Origin: Flavobacterium endophyticum
Lineage (GTDB): Bacteria > Bacteroidota > Bacteroidia > Flavobacteriales > Flavobacteriaceae
Length of the DNA stretch: 64,000 nt
Assembly: GCF_003634455.1 (NCBI RefSeq)
Contig: NZ_RBLC01000003.1
Location: 1-64,000, forward strand
Direction: 5' to 3'
In this document: positions 10,201 through 17,047 of the stretch, in pieces
Layout: every line of letters begins with the position of its first letter
How positions within the stretch are numbered: the first letter of the stretch is position 1
Translations under genes and position numbers: made by a program
Notes under the pieces: model-generated
Told to the model about the DNA's origin: nothing
Seen by the model: the letters and a program-made list of their open reading frames with translations, nothing else
Database searches by the model: none

Positions 10201-12103
10201 TAAACTTAAGTCTTTTAGGAGTCGTGCCAAGGTTAATGATAGGAGAAATCATCATATCATTGTTTTCTCCTTGTCTGTCTCCTGCTCTTAGCCTAATATT
10301 ATCGAACGATCCTGTCCATTTGCTGCCATCGTTATTGATATCTAAAGGAATCCAACATGGCACTGGGCTAGCTGCTCTAGCTCCAGTAAATGGTTCAACA
10401 TACGGAGTATTGAACAAACATTGAGTAGCAAATCGATACGGATTACTCCAATTGCTCGGAACTCCACCGCACACAGAACGGACGTACAAATCATACGATG
10501 TTCCTGCAGCTAATCCGCTATTTATCAGATTGTCAATATTGGTATTCGTTGACGTTCCTGAACCAGTTGGAATACCTGCTCCTGCGTCTCGTACCACATA
10601 TTCCCATGAGTTTGCCAAATTACCTACATTATCCCAAGATACCGAAACACTATCTGTTGTCAGGTCTTCAAGGGTAAATGTAGCAGGTGGTGCACAGGTA
10701 GCAAAACTCAATTCGAAAGTGAAGCACACACTTGCATCTGAATCGAATGTTGTCGAAATCACGATAATATACGTATGCCCAGCTTCTACATATAAATTAG
10801 AAATATATTTGGGAACATTTGTTTCGGTAGTATTCAATCCTGCGATACAGCTTACACCTACATCGGCACAATCTTCATAGACAAATACTCCTGTAATTGC
10901 ATTTCCAAAACATCCTGATCCTTGCGAATACGGAAGCGTAAGTTGTTTTATATTGACCAAACCATTCTGAGTCGGCGTATACGAAAAGAAAGCTTTTGAT
11001 CCATTAAGGAAGTTTCCTGTTGTTGAAGGCGACAAACAGCCTGTGCCTTGAGTTGTATAACTTGTCGGATTATCTGCAAAAAGATTTAGATTGCTTGAAA
11101 GCGTATAAGGTGTCGTAGTAAAAGGAATCACTATCGGCGTACTGCAAGACAATCCTAATATTTTTGTCCTGAAAGTAAAAGGTCCGGCCCATGAGCTTGC
11201 CGTATTGGCATCACAAATAGCCCTGATATAAACATCATACGAAGTATCAGCAGCAAGTGAAGGCGGCGAATAAGAATTCGAAACGCTTACGCCAGTAGCT
11301 GCAGGAGTAGTTCCTTGTAACACGACTTGGATTTCAAAATCGGTAGCCGTCGGATGCGTCCATGACAGGTTTGCGCTATTTGAGGTGATATTGCTTGCCG
11401 AAAAATCAGTTTGGTTTACTTTTAGGCACGACTCAATTACCCTAACGTTATCTATAAACCAGGCATCACCACTAGGCGTTGCTCCTGTTTGCGTGTTTAT
11501 AACTACAAATGCGATGTATACAGGCAATCCGACAGGCACATCTGAAGGGATTTCGACTATTTTTTCTTCGTAGGCAGTCTGCGAACCAACATTAAGATCC
11601 GCTTCCGTCCATGACTTTAATACTACCGAATATCCAGCGGGATCGTTTTGAGACGCCGTGGATAACCTGATCTGATAGATTGCCCCGTTATTTACGGCAC
11701 TTGATTGTTTTGTAAAAAAACGTATCTCTCCATGTTCAGGAATTGGAACAGGTGGAGTCGCTAAAAAATATTGCGCCGTAGTACCAGCTCCGATATTTTC
11801 TGAGCTTGGGTCTATAAAAGCGGCTTTCGTTCCTTGATAGCTATCTGAGGTAATGCCCCAATTTAATGTACCGTTGACCCTAAAAGATTGCCATGGCGGG
11901 ATAGGCATGCCGCTTTCAAATGTCTCTGTAGCCATTTGAGCATAGCTGCCCATCGACATAAAGAATAAAAGCAAGGGGATAACGGTTCTTTTTCTAATAC
12001 TATTATGTATTAGCCAATTCTGAATTTTGGAATAGGATCGATAACGATTAATCAGCAACAGAAGCTGACATATTATCGAGGTAAATAGTAATTCTTTTCT
12101 CAT
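4211..12103 (-). CDS. Giant T9SS type B sorting (gliding-motility-associated C-terminal) adhesin
   Basis: This 2630-residue secreted protein starts with an unusually long N-terminal region. A first hydrophobic stretch (LLFTSIICQLLLLI) precedes a conventional signal core ending in SMGSYAQ near residue 56; no closer Met gives a normal signal length. Four rounds of a MAM-like 'choice-of-anchor J' domain (ETFESG, VEPFTGA, YESFDITD, ETFNPGSP; each ending in DDV/DNV/DKV) alternate with fibronectin type III domains up to about residue 1330. Further beta and Fn3 domains follow to about 1870. Ig-like CHU_C-associated segments occupy 1868-2020. Five tandem ~86-residue repeats span about 2028-2455. The last ~85 residues are the type B sorting domain (ISPNNDTFNDSF, IFNRYGKEVYKF, PDATYFYSI, GWVYINREY). 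It heads the operon with PorP/SprF and OmpA proteins. It is probably a cell-surface adhesin of the SprB kind; the ligand is unknown. Confidence 0.93.
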   Translation of the reverse strand: MRKELLFTSIICQLLLLINRYRSYSKIQNWLIHNSIRKRTVIPLLLFFMSMGSYAQMATETFESGMPIPPWQSFRVNGTLNWGITSDSYQGTKAAFIDPSSENIGAGTTAQYFLATPPVPIPEHGEIRFFTKQSSAVNNGAIYQIRLSTASQNDPAGYSVVLKSWTEADLNVGSQTAYEEKIVEIPSDVPVGLPVYIAFVVINTQTGATPSGDAWFIDNVRVIESCLKVNQTDFSASNITSNSANLSWTHPTATDFEIQVVLQGTTPAATGVSVSNSYSPPSLAADTSYDVYIRAICDANTASSWAGPFTFRTKILGLSCSTPIVIPFTTTPYTLSSNLNLFADNPTSYTTQGTGCLSPSTTGNFLNGSKAFFSYTPTQNGLVNIKQLTLPYSQGSGCFGNAITGVFVYEDCADVGVSCIAGLNTTETNVPKYISNLYVEAGHTYIIVISTTFDSDASVCFTFELSFATCAPPATFTLEDLTTDSVSVSWDNVGNLANSWEYVVRDAGAGIPTGSGTSTNTNIDNLINSGLAAGTSYDLYVRSVCGGVPSNWSNPYRFATQCLFNTPYVEPFTGARAASPVPCWIPLDINNDGSKWTGSFDNIRLRAGDRQGENNDMMISPIINLGTTPKRLKFKYSTSGGAVRFSVVLSTSGIAQGDFTTVLLPSQIIDTDNDQLEKIINIPESITGNINFAFYVHPEIGETAYNFFIDDVVVEDKPECSDPILLVAENITTTTADLSWTAGDAETQWQIVVQLKDTGIPTGTGELIDDPEYTAEDLTHATQYEYYVRAYCSSTQQSNWAGPFYFTTVCGVFDTPFYESFDITDANAHRSCWSFADANSDGTTWRLDNTVAAIQGRGFPFPTASYDDWLISPAINVVGTKALKFKYRAALSPFFPNPRYGVEVLMSTTNTDPASFTVVMPLMEFTNTDFIEKSLYINANGPVYIAFRVPPSFSIAGGTSVMHIDDVKVEDAPACPAPSELKAINITQNAAVLTWTPGYEETQWQVVVQAAGLGIPTVNGDLTNTNTAYATDPLQPNTQYEYYVRAYCSITEQSEWVGPFVFTTLCTAFTTPFTETFNPGSPSEECWRVVNGNADTFEWNLNMTLNPYEGEHAAVMFTGSNGNNNDWLISPTITVRAGQRLRYYYRVLGSDFQEDLAVRLSTTGIEPAQFTTVLYEVDYEDVPPLNNPEWKEKVINLPAGVTGNINIAWHIPQKDPNPWGYRGQMLVLDKVVIEDIPSCPAPNNLAVSDIIDTEAKISWDSNGTETSWDVYVQPEELPAPVGDGDAQYLHNTSSNPYTATGLTPAIRYEYYVRSVCSATEKSEWIGPFEFNTRCSFENLCEYTITLSGAGSSGVGGGIDVMQNGVKLQTLEFPTGPWNETPAPVDFTVFLCTGVEFSLFWDSVGTAPGQYPGALVEVKDSEGNTIWTGDLGTITPRSTIYRGLAICGVITCPQPTNLAVSQTGVLSWTAGGTETQWEVGIQPLNNGTLPQSGTVVTTTSYTPLASDFANLTAGTYEFFVRAVCGTNNTSYWSGPKKFVRNDDASRAITIPVNATAACGQSVTKASFIAATVSAEPMSCSGVNRGDVWFEFVATSKVHVLELSNFSAKNRYQSGNNADEVSPKITLTLYKVGGTGLEEMVCTYNNVIVMAYSTELEVGATYKVRATLNDIAPNACTFDVCITTPQDLCAMDIVNGGFERPEADFGLGNFYSQNMVPAWRSNFTEEDTELYTDFFFGNALGIDGYMPYEGGQVIQVLGPDSDEPTNPSDLVNVKGTFQDLDSSEITQFKYSYAHSARGSNSSLQLLAGPPSGPFVLVEDHLGTLSWNFYEGTYDVPAGQEVTRFVFRSKDNAIGNILDAVSIVANTNIETESVTLACHETSTLLEAQGIGSWSAAENNPAQAIIESPNNKSTTISGFNTPGTYTFYWKTRYCDKSITVTYNGFSDVPTVVSPVEYCLNAVSQPLTATPTENYTLKWYTDEVGGTGTLTAPTPETDVVGTTTYYVSNVDTNGCEGPRVAINVTVSERTAAEVGFLYDDTSYCILGANPIITLNPGFTTGGTFDATPEGLSINTTTGEINLSASTSGTYSVKYAIGMIGCTDAGENTVSITIEPAIAPGVDFTYQTPVCLNNTNLLPALGTGFTAGGTFGSETLSVNPLTGEIDMATATAGNHTITYNLNSDTATCTDAGNSSFQVQIDQNTVPVTNFTYQASYCKAEANPLPTLAQDFYVGGVFEATGSLVINTTTGEIDLANSPAGAYSITYNVTPSGCNTGGSHTQSITINALVAPQVTFSYDNACINSTANPLPVLPTGFSTGGTFASTTITVNPTTGEISLAGATEGTHQIVYTLAQNTATCTEEGEFTATIVLTSGTTPVTGFTYNETYCSSNSNDLPELAPGFTSGGVFRALSGLVINAVTGEISISQSTPGIYQITYEIASNTATCNLGGSSNFTITITENIQAEVTKECVDQVLWLTAVPVNGSFNPDTASYTWKDDNGLTVGGNSDRFNVNEYIEQHPNATMPMEFTVAVTSGSCSNTASLTVDGTSCKLIPKGISPNNDTFNDSFDLSGMGVRHISIFNRYGKEVYKFKGNYTNEWHGQSSDGKELPDATYFYSISKQDGTTVTGWVYINREY
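4735..6025 (-). repeat. Five tandem ~86-residue repeats inside the giant adhesin
   Basis: Five consecutive units each follow the pattern V-x-F-x-Y ... C ... N-P-L-P-x-L-x-x-G-F-x-x-G-G-x-F ... L-x-I-N-x-x-T-G-E-I-x-L ... G-x-Y-x-I-x-Y. They open with EVGFLYDD, GVDFTYQT, VTNFTYQA, QVTFSYDN and VTGFTYNE, and each carries one TGEI motif. Unit length is about 258 bases. The units differ clearly at the DNA level, so this is an old domain array rather than a recent expansion. They form the stalk just before the sorting domain. Confidence 0.9.
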
Positions 12104-12264
12104 AAGTCATTACATTTTTCAGTTAGTGTTTCGTCATAAAAATAGGGACTCTTACTAACGTATTTTGAAAAATGTCTTTGCTATTTACCGAAATTTGAAA
12201 GGCTAAAACAAAATTTAAAATATTATAAATCAAACAATTAACTATAAAAATTCAAATGATTCGC

Positions 12265-13416
12265 CTAAACAGATTTTACTCTTGAGTTTTGAAGATTTTC
12301 AATAGTTTTGTTTAATTTTAATATATTTTTTTTGTTTTTTCTAAGTAATATAATGAAAAATATAACAACTAATATTATTACTATTAAAGTTGTTAGGATA
12401 TAATAATTGTATTTATAAATTTCTGTTTTAAGATTTTTATTTTGAGTTTTATATCCTTCAGTAATTAGATTATTGATGGATTTTCGTTCTGATTCTTTGA
12501 CCTTTAATTGTGTTTCTAAATAACGAGCATGAAATATCTTGTAGTTTTCCCAATCATTAACCGCCAGATAATTTTCTACAAGACCATTATAGATTCCTCT
12601 GTTCAGGACTAAATCTCCGACGTCATGTGATATTTTGTGCGCTTCTTCAAGTTCTTTTATGGCATCTCTATACCTACCTTCTAAAGTATAGACTTCTGCC
12701 AAGCCTTTTTGAGCGAAGGCCTGAAGACTTTTAGCTTTTATGCCTTTTGCGATTACAATAGCTTCTAAAAAGCTTTTCTTCGCGGCTTCATTGTCTGATA
12801 GCAGAATATAGCAGTTTCCTTTGTTATAATTAGCGATGCTTAAATTGGCATTTACTATGGAATTCTTCACATTAGCAAGTTCCGCTATCCCTTTATTAAA
12901 AAAATTAATGGCAATGTCGCAATTCAGTTTTTCTTTATAAATAAATCCTCTCACGATATAATTTCTTCCGAGATGGAGCCGCACCGAATCTTTAACTGGA
13001 TAAGCCAGACACAGCTTTTCCGCTTCATTCAGGTATTGTATGGCCTCATCATAAATCATCAACTGTTGGTATTGGATTGCCATTTTATTGACAATCTTAA
13101 TTTTCAAGATCGGGTCGTCGATCTGGCCGGACAGATGGTTTGCCTGGATTACATATTCTAATGATTTCTGATAGTCTCTTTTTGAAGAATAAGCATCGGC
13201 AACCAACATCAGCCCTTTTATCTTCGTCTTGACATCGTCTTTAGAATTGGCTATGATCGATTTACCGACCAACAGAGCTTTATCAGGATTTTCATAGATT
13301 TCCAAAGTACTGGCCTTGACGATGCTGTCTATGTTCTTGGTCTGCGCCACAACTGTAGTACAGCATAGCGTAACCATGCTTACAAGAAAGGTAAAAAAAG
13401 AGTAGCGGTTATGCAT
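12265..13416 (-). CDS. TPR-repeat membrane protein without a DNA-binding domain
   Basis: This 383-residue protein has a signal peptide (to about residue 25, VVAQ), TPR-like helical repeats from about 30 to 320 (QKSLEYVIQANHLSG, DEAIQYLNEAEKLC, RYRDAIKELEEAHKIS), one membrane span at about 337-358 (ILTTLIVIILVVIFFIILL), and a short basic tail ending KNKKNILKLNKTIENLQNSRVKSV. The fold plan matches the TPR-TM-HTH regulators common in Flavobacteriaceae, but the protein stops just after the membrane span and lacks the AraC domain of its upstream neighbour. Its start overlaps the neighbour's end by 8 bases, which suggests translational coupling. It may modulate the neighbour, for example by forming mixed dimers, or be a degenerate copy. 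No frameshift remnant of an HTH follows it. Function unknown. Confidence 0.8.
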   Translation of the reverse strand: MHNRYSFFTFLVSMVTLCCTTVVAQTKNIDSIVKASTLEIYENPDKALLVGKSIIANSKDDVKTKIKGLMLVADAYSSKRDYQKSLEYVIQANHLSGQIDDPILKIKIVNKMAIQYQQLMIYDEAIQYLNEAEKLCLAYPVKDSVRLHLGRNYIVRGFIYKEKLNCDIAINFFNKGIAELANVKNSIVNANLSIANYNKGNCYILLSDNEAAKKSFLEAIVIAKGIKAKSLQAFAQKGLAEVYTLEGRYRDAIKELEEAHKISHDVGDLVLNRGIYNGLVENYLAVNDWENYKIFHARYLETQLKVKESERKSINNLITEGYKTQNKNLKTEIYKYNYYILTTLIVIILVVIFFIILLRKNKKNILKLNKTIENLQNSRVKSV

Positions 13417-15001
13417 GGCTATTTATTTTTTCTTGTTTTTTGGCTTCTGTTTCTTCTTTTAAAAGCTCGATAAAAGTTCCTGGCGCTATTCCTGTGATCG
13501 ATTTAAATACCGTAGCAAAGCTGCTATGGGATGAAAAACCGCTCTTTTCAGCTAAATAGCTGATTTTATAGTGCATGTAATTTGGGTCTCCTTTCAGCTT
13601 TTCGATAATAAAATTGATACGCAGTTTGTTGATATACGTATTGAAATTGTCTTGGTAATGCTTGTTGATTATCTCCGACAAATATTTGGTATTCGTATCA
13701 AATTGCCCTGCCAAGACAGCGAGCGACATTTCTTTATTGGTGTATCTGACGGAATTCTCGAAACGTTTTAATTTTGCCAGTATAATCTGTTCGGTCTCCA
13801 CTGGAATGGCAATTTTTTTGTTCGTTTCTTTCTTCTCCGGATGCAGCTTGACCGTATTATTCGTGCTTATTTCTAGATAGCTGATAATTTCTTTTAAACG
13901 TTTTTTCTTGATGTTGCCCTTCAGCCAAAGTAAAAACCCAGCAATCAAAACAAAAATGAAGAGACCTATAGCTACATAAAAATAATCTGCATGTCGATTC
14001 TTTGCTTTTTGAAATTCGGCTTCCTGTTCTTGACTGATTAAATTATAAGCGGAGTTGACAGCTTCTTGCTCAGTATTCTCTACATAGCTATGCAGTTTCA
14101 GGAATTCATTATCCGTTAACTGATGATTTTCTTTATCATTCAGCGCCAAATAATTGATGCTCAGCTGCCTGTCTATTACTTTGAGAAGGGCATCATTACG
14201 CAGTTTTTTTGCCATTTTCATAGATTGCATCAACGTATCGATAGCTCTTGCGTGCTGCTTTTCTTGAAAATAGACAAGACTCAGTTCATTGAGTATTGTT
14301 ATTGCATTTAGAAGATTAGGATTTGCTACTTTGTTTGGCAATTGTTGCGCTCTTTTTAGATAATACGATGCAGAATCTAATTCGGCCAGACCGACATATG
14401 CTTTTCCTTTTGCAATAGTAAAGTCTTGTTGCAAGGAACTGTCTTTTTCTAAAATGGATTTGTATTTGCTCCCGACTTTGTGTAGCTGCTCGAGTGCTTT
14501 TTGGTAGCTCTGCCTGTCAAGATACATCCCAGAATTGCAGATCAGTATCTTGGCTTCAAAAAAACCTTTGTCTTCTTTTGATTTTAAATTGGGGATAATT
14601 CTGGAAGCTTCTTCAAGACATTTTTTTGCCTGATTGTCAAGATACAACGTTTTTAATAACTGTGCTTTGAAGAGTAATATTTTGATCGTTTCATCTTTTC
14701 CTGCATTATCCGAGTATTTTCCTGCTTCAAATGCGTTAATAACTGAATTGTTATAGTCGCCTTTTGCCCAATAGCTTTCGGCCATCAGAAGGTAAAATTT
14801 TGTTTTTTGAGCATCGGATTGTGTATTCCTGAGTAGGTATTCGCCAATTTTTAAAGCTTCGTCCGGACTCGAACTCACCAACTCATACGCCTTATCCAGT
14901 AGAGCTTCATTTTGAGCTGAAGATTGACAATAGGCACTATTTCCCCATAAGCAAATTGCCGTGGCAAGCAGTAAACAGATATAGTGGCGACAGATTTTCA
15001 T
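13409..15001 (-). CDS. TPR-containing membrane-bound AraC family transcriptional regulator
   Basis: This 530-residue protein has a signal peptide (CLLLATAICLWGNSAYCQ), periplasmic TPR-like repeats at about 30-320 (EALLDKAYELVSSSPDEALKIGEYLL, LDSASYYLKRAQQLP), and a single transmembrane helix at about 339-360 (YVAIGLFIFVLIAGFLLWL). A cytoplasmic linker leads to an AraC/XylS helix-turn-helix domain at about 405-520 (LAVLAGQFDTNTKYLSEIIN first helix pair; ISYLAEKSGFSSHSSFATVF second; then KSITGIAPGTFIE). The layout implies a one-component membrane regulator with a periplasmic TPR sensor. The signal is unknown. It overlaps the TPR-only gene downstream by 8 bases. A TATATTTG element 46-53 bases upstream of the start is a likely promoter. 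Confidence 0.88.
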   Translation of the reverse strand: MKICRHYICLLLATAICLWGNSAYCQSSAQNEALLDKAYELVSSSPDEALKIGEYLLRNTQSDAQKTKFYLLMAESYWAKGDYNNSVINAFEAGKYSDNAGKDETIKILLFKAQLLKTLYLDNQAKKCLEEASRIIPNLKSKEDKGFFEAKILICNSGMYLDRQSYQKALEQLHKVGSKYKSILEKDSSLQQDFTIAKGKAYVGLAELDSASYYLKRAQQLPNKVANPNLLNAITILNELSLVYFQEKQHARAIDTLMQSMKMAKKLRNDALLKVIDRQLSINYLALNDKENHQLTDNEFLKLHSYVENTEQEAVNSAYNLISQEQEAEFQKAKNRHADYFYVAIGLFIFVLIAGFLLWLKGNIKKKRLKEIISYLEISTNNTVKLHPEKKETNKKIAIPVETEQIILAKLKRFENSVRYTNKEMSLAVLAGQFDTNTKYLSEIINKHYQDNFNTYINKLRINFIIEKLKGDPNYMHYKISYLAEKSGFSSHSSFATVFKSITGIAPGTFIELLKEETEAKKQEKINSHA

Positions 15002-15046
15002 TTAGCCTATTCTAAATTGAGGTTTTCCGTAAAAAAACACTTTTTA

Positions 15047-15054
15047 CAAATATA
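15047..15054 (-). promoter_or_regulatory. Bacteroidetes -7 element (TATATTTG)
   Basis: TATATTTG on the minus strand matches TAnnTTTG and lies about 46 bases before the ATG at 15001 of the TPR/AraC regulator. I see no clear TTG at the usual upstream distance, so only the -7 half is supported. Confidence 0.5.
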
Positions 15055-15120
15055 TCCTCTTTTCTCTTATTTTGGGAAATATAGAAGCATAATCACAAAT
15101 CCCTTGTGAAATTATTTAAA

Positions 15121-15154
15121 AAAAGCCGCTAAACAGTATTTAGCGGCTTTTTTT
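15121..15154 (-). terminator. Rho-independent terminator
   Basis: The stem GCCGCTAAA / TTTAGCGGC is flanked by A and T runs. It starts right at the stop codon of the GlmU-family gene. It could work in both directions, but no plus-strand gene ends here. Confidence 0.9.
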
Positions 15155-16328
15155 AGTCTTTTCTCCATTTTTTAGTTTCTTCAAAAACATGCTCCAAAAT
15201 CTTAGCCTCTTTTTCATCAAACTCGACATTCCGTCTAGACATCACTATTTTGGCGGTCTCAAAGGCCTTTTTGGTAATATAGGTCGTAAATCCTGAAGCT
15301 CCGCCCCAAGAAAAACTCGGCACAAAGTTCCTTGGAAAACCACTACCAAAAATATTAGCGCTCACGCCTACAACTGTCCCTGTATTAAACATGGTATTAA
15401 TTCCGCATTTGCTATGGTCGCCCATCATCAGTCCGCAAAATTGCAAGCCGGTTCTTGCAAAGCCTTCTGTTTCGTAGCTCCACAATTTCACTTCCTCATA
15501 ATTATTCTTGAGATTGGAGTTATTACTATCAGCTCCTATATTACACCATTCTCCCAAGACAGAATTCCCTAAGAATCCATCATGTCCTTTGTTAGAATAT
15601 GCAAAAAGAACCGAATTGCTGACTTCTCCGCCAATTCTTGAAAACGGTCCTACAGTTGTAGCTCCATATACTTTAGAAGCTAGCTTTATCTGAGCTCCTT
15701 CACACAAGGCAAATGGCCCTCGAATGACAGAACCTTCCATGATTTCAGAGTTCTTTCCGATATAAATCGGTCCTGTAGAAGCATTTAGAGTGACAAATTC
15801 CAGCTTGGCTCCTTCTTCAATAAAGATATTTTCTGGCGAAATTACATTGACGCTTTTCGGGATAGGCTGTGAAACTCTATCTTCTGTCAGCAGTTCAAAA
15901 TCCTCACGGATTGCGGTATCATTTTTCTTGAAAATATCCCAAGTATGCTCGATTGTAAGGCAATCGTCGTTGTATTCTATTATTTCGTAATTGTCAAAAT
16001 CAACTTCTTCTTGGCTGTCTTCGGAAAAAAAAGCAATTACTTCTTCACCTTTAAAAATAGCCTGATTTTTCTCTAACGACTTTACCATTTCGGCCAAAAC
16101 TTCATTAGGAAGAAAAGAGGCATTGATCATGATGTTTTCCTCCATTTCTACCATCGGGAATTTTTCCATCAAGTATTCTTCCGTCAGGCTGGTGGTCGTA
16201 TAGCCAAGGTATTTTTCCCACTTTTCACGAATGGTCAGAATCCCTACACGAATATCGGCAACAGGGCGGGTAAATGTAAAAGGCAATAAGGCGTTTCGAA
16301 CGGTTCCGTCAAAAAGTATGTAGTTCAT
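15153..16328 (-). CDS. GlmU family protein (sugar nucleotidyltransferase / left-handed beta-helix)
   Basis: This 391-residue cytoplasmic protein starts with the family-typical MNYILFDGTVRNALLPFTFTRPVADIRVG. That is the atypical N-terminal sugar-nucleotidyltransferase region, which lacks the classical G-x-G-T-R-M loop. From about residue 165 it forms a left-handed beta-helix with hexapeptide-like repeats (ENIFIEEGAKLEFVTLNAS, GPIYIGKNSEIMEGSVIRG, AQIKLASKVYG, GEWCNIGADSNNSNLKNNY). Bacteroidetes carry this protein as a putative UDP-GlcNAc pathway enzyme. The exact reaction is not proven by sequence, because it differs from canonical GlmU in its catalytic N-terminus. It may supply activated sugar for envelope glycans. 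It ends at a strong terminator. Confidence 0.88.
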   Translation of the reverse strand: MNYILFDGTVRNALLPFTFTRPVADIRVGILTIREKWEKYLGYTTTSLTEEYLMEKFPMVEMEENIMINASFLPNEVLAEMVKSLEKNQAIFKGEEVIAFFSEDSQEEVDFDNYEIIEYNDDCLTIEHTWDIFKKNDTAIREDFELLTEDRVSQPIPKSVNVISPENIFIEEGAKLEFVTLNASTGPIYIGKNSEIMEGSVIRGPFALCEGAQIKLASKVYGATTVGPFSRIGGEVSNSVLFAYSNKGHDGFLGNSVLGEWCNIGADSNNSNLKNNYEEVKLWSYETEGFARTGLQFCGLMMGDHSKCGINTMFNTGTVVGVSANIFGSGFPRNFVPSFSWGGASGFTTYITKKAFETAKIVMSRRNVEFDEKEAKILEHVFEETKKWRKD

Positions 16329-16500
16329 CTTGTTTAGTTTATAGTTGATAGTTATTAGTTGATAATTTTAAATCTGTGATTTTGGATTTTTGATTTTAGA
16401 CTTAGGAACTCAAGACCTTAGGAACTTTGCTCCTTAAAATCTTAGTCTCTTAGAACCTTAACTCCCCAAAGTTACAAAGTAAAAAGAATAAATTGCAAAT
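16329..16500. repeat. Degenerate A/T-rich short-repeat intergenic stretch
   Basis: This 172-base non-coding stretch between the GlmU-family start and the L31 terminator is built from loosely repeated short words. One half has variants of TTGATA / GATTTT(A/G) (TTGATAGTTATTAGTTGAT, TGATTTTGGATTTTTGATTTTAGA). The other has variants of CTTAGGAACT (CTTAGGAACT, CCTTAGGAACT, CTTAGTCTCTTAGAACCTTAACT). No gene is visible. Similar word-repeat spacers occur at 59295-59360 and, shorter, at 18551-18575. Confidence 0.55.
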
Positions 16501-16531
16501 AAAAAAGCCTCCCGATATGGAAGGCTTTTTC
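16501..16531 (-). terminator. Rho-independent terminator of the L31 gene
   Basis: AAGCCT / AGGCTT arms with an extra CC/GG pairing, flanked by an A run and a T run, lie 20 bases after the L31 stop codon on the minus strand. Confidence 0.8.
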
Positions 16532-16552
16532 TTATTTTGAAACAAGCAAAAA

Positions 16553-16804
16553 TTATTTTGCGTGTTTAGCGTATTTCGTTTTGAATTTGTCGATACGTCC
16601 TGCAGTATCAATCAATTTAGACTTACCTGTGTAGAAAGGGTGAGATGTTCTTGAGATCTCCATTTTTACAACCGGATATTCAACTCCTTCGTGAATGATT
16701 GTTTCTTTTGTTTCAGCTGTAGATTTAGTGATAAAAACATCTTCGTTAGACATGTCTTTAAAAGCAACTAATCTGTAATTCTCTGGGTGAATTCCTTTTT
16801 TCAT
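16553..16804 (-). CDS. rpmE2: 50S ribosomal protein L31 type B
   Basis: This 83-residue protein matches type B L31, the large-subunit protein of the inter-subunit bridge ([46 protein letters not shown]). It contains no cysteine, so it is the zinc-independent (C-minus) form, which in many bacteria replaces the zinc-binding paralog under zinc limitation. It is alone in its transcription unit, with its own promoter-like element and terminator. I see no zinc-regulator (Zur) operator that I could defend. Confidence 0.97.
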   Translation of the reverse strand: MKKGIHPENYRLVAFKDMSNEDVFITKSTAETKETIIHEGVEYPVVKMEISRTSHPFYTGKSKLIDTAGRIDKFKTKYAKHAK

Positions 16805-16916
16805 CTTATTTGATTTTATTCGATTTAATTATAATTTGTCTTGAAGCTTTTCATATTGAAAAGGTATAAACTCCTTATAACTTTTTAATTTTTAAACTTT
16901 TATTATTTTGAGTCTG

Positions 16917-16945
16917 CAAATTTACAATTATTTTTCAATAAACAA
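16917..16945 (-). promoter_or_regulatory. Promoter for rpmE2 (TTG-N18-TAAATTTG)
   Basis: On the minus strand TAAATTTG (16924-16917) matches the Bacteroidetes -7 element TAnnTTTG. A TTG (16945-16943) lies 18 bases upstream. The -7 element is about 113 bases before the rpmE2 start, leaving a long A/T-rich leader. Confidence 0.55.
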
Positions 16946-17013
16946 ATCTTTCCTTCTCTTTTTTTTTCTAGTATTATGAATTGATTTTTAGCGTAGTGTA
17001 AATGCGGATTTCT

Positions 17014-17021
17014 TATATTTG
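17014..17021 (+). promoter_or_regulatory. Bacteroidetes -7 element (TATATTTG) of the five-gene operon
   Basis: TATATTTG fits TAnnTTTG and ends 26 bases before the ATG of the DUF4199 gene, the first gene of the tightly packed operon that runs to 22871. No clear TTG is present at 18-21 bases upstream. Confidence 0.55.
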
Positions 17022-17047
17022 TAGATTAATTCTTAAATAGAGAAAAA

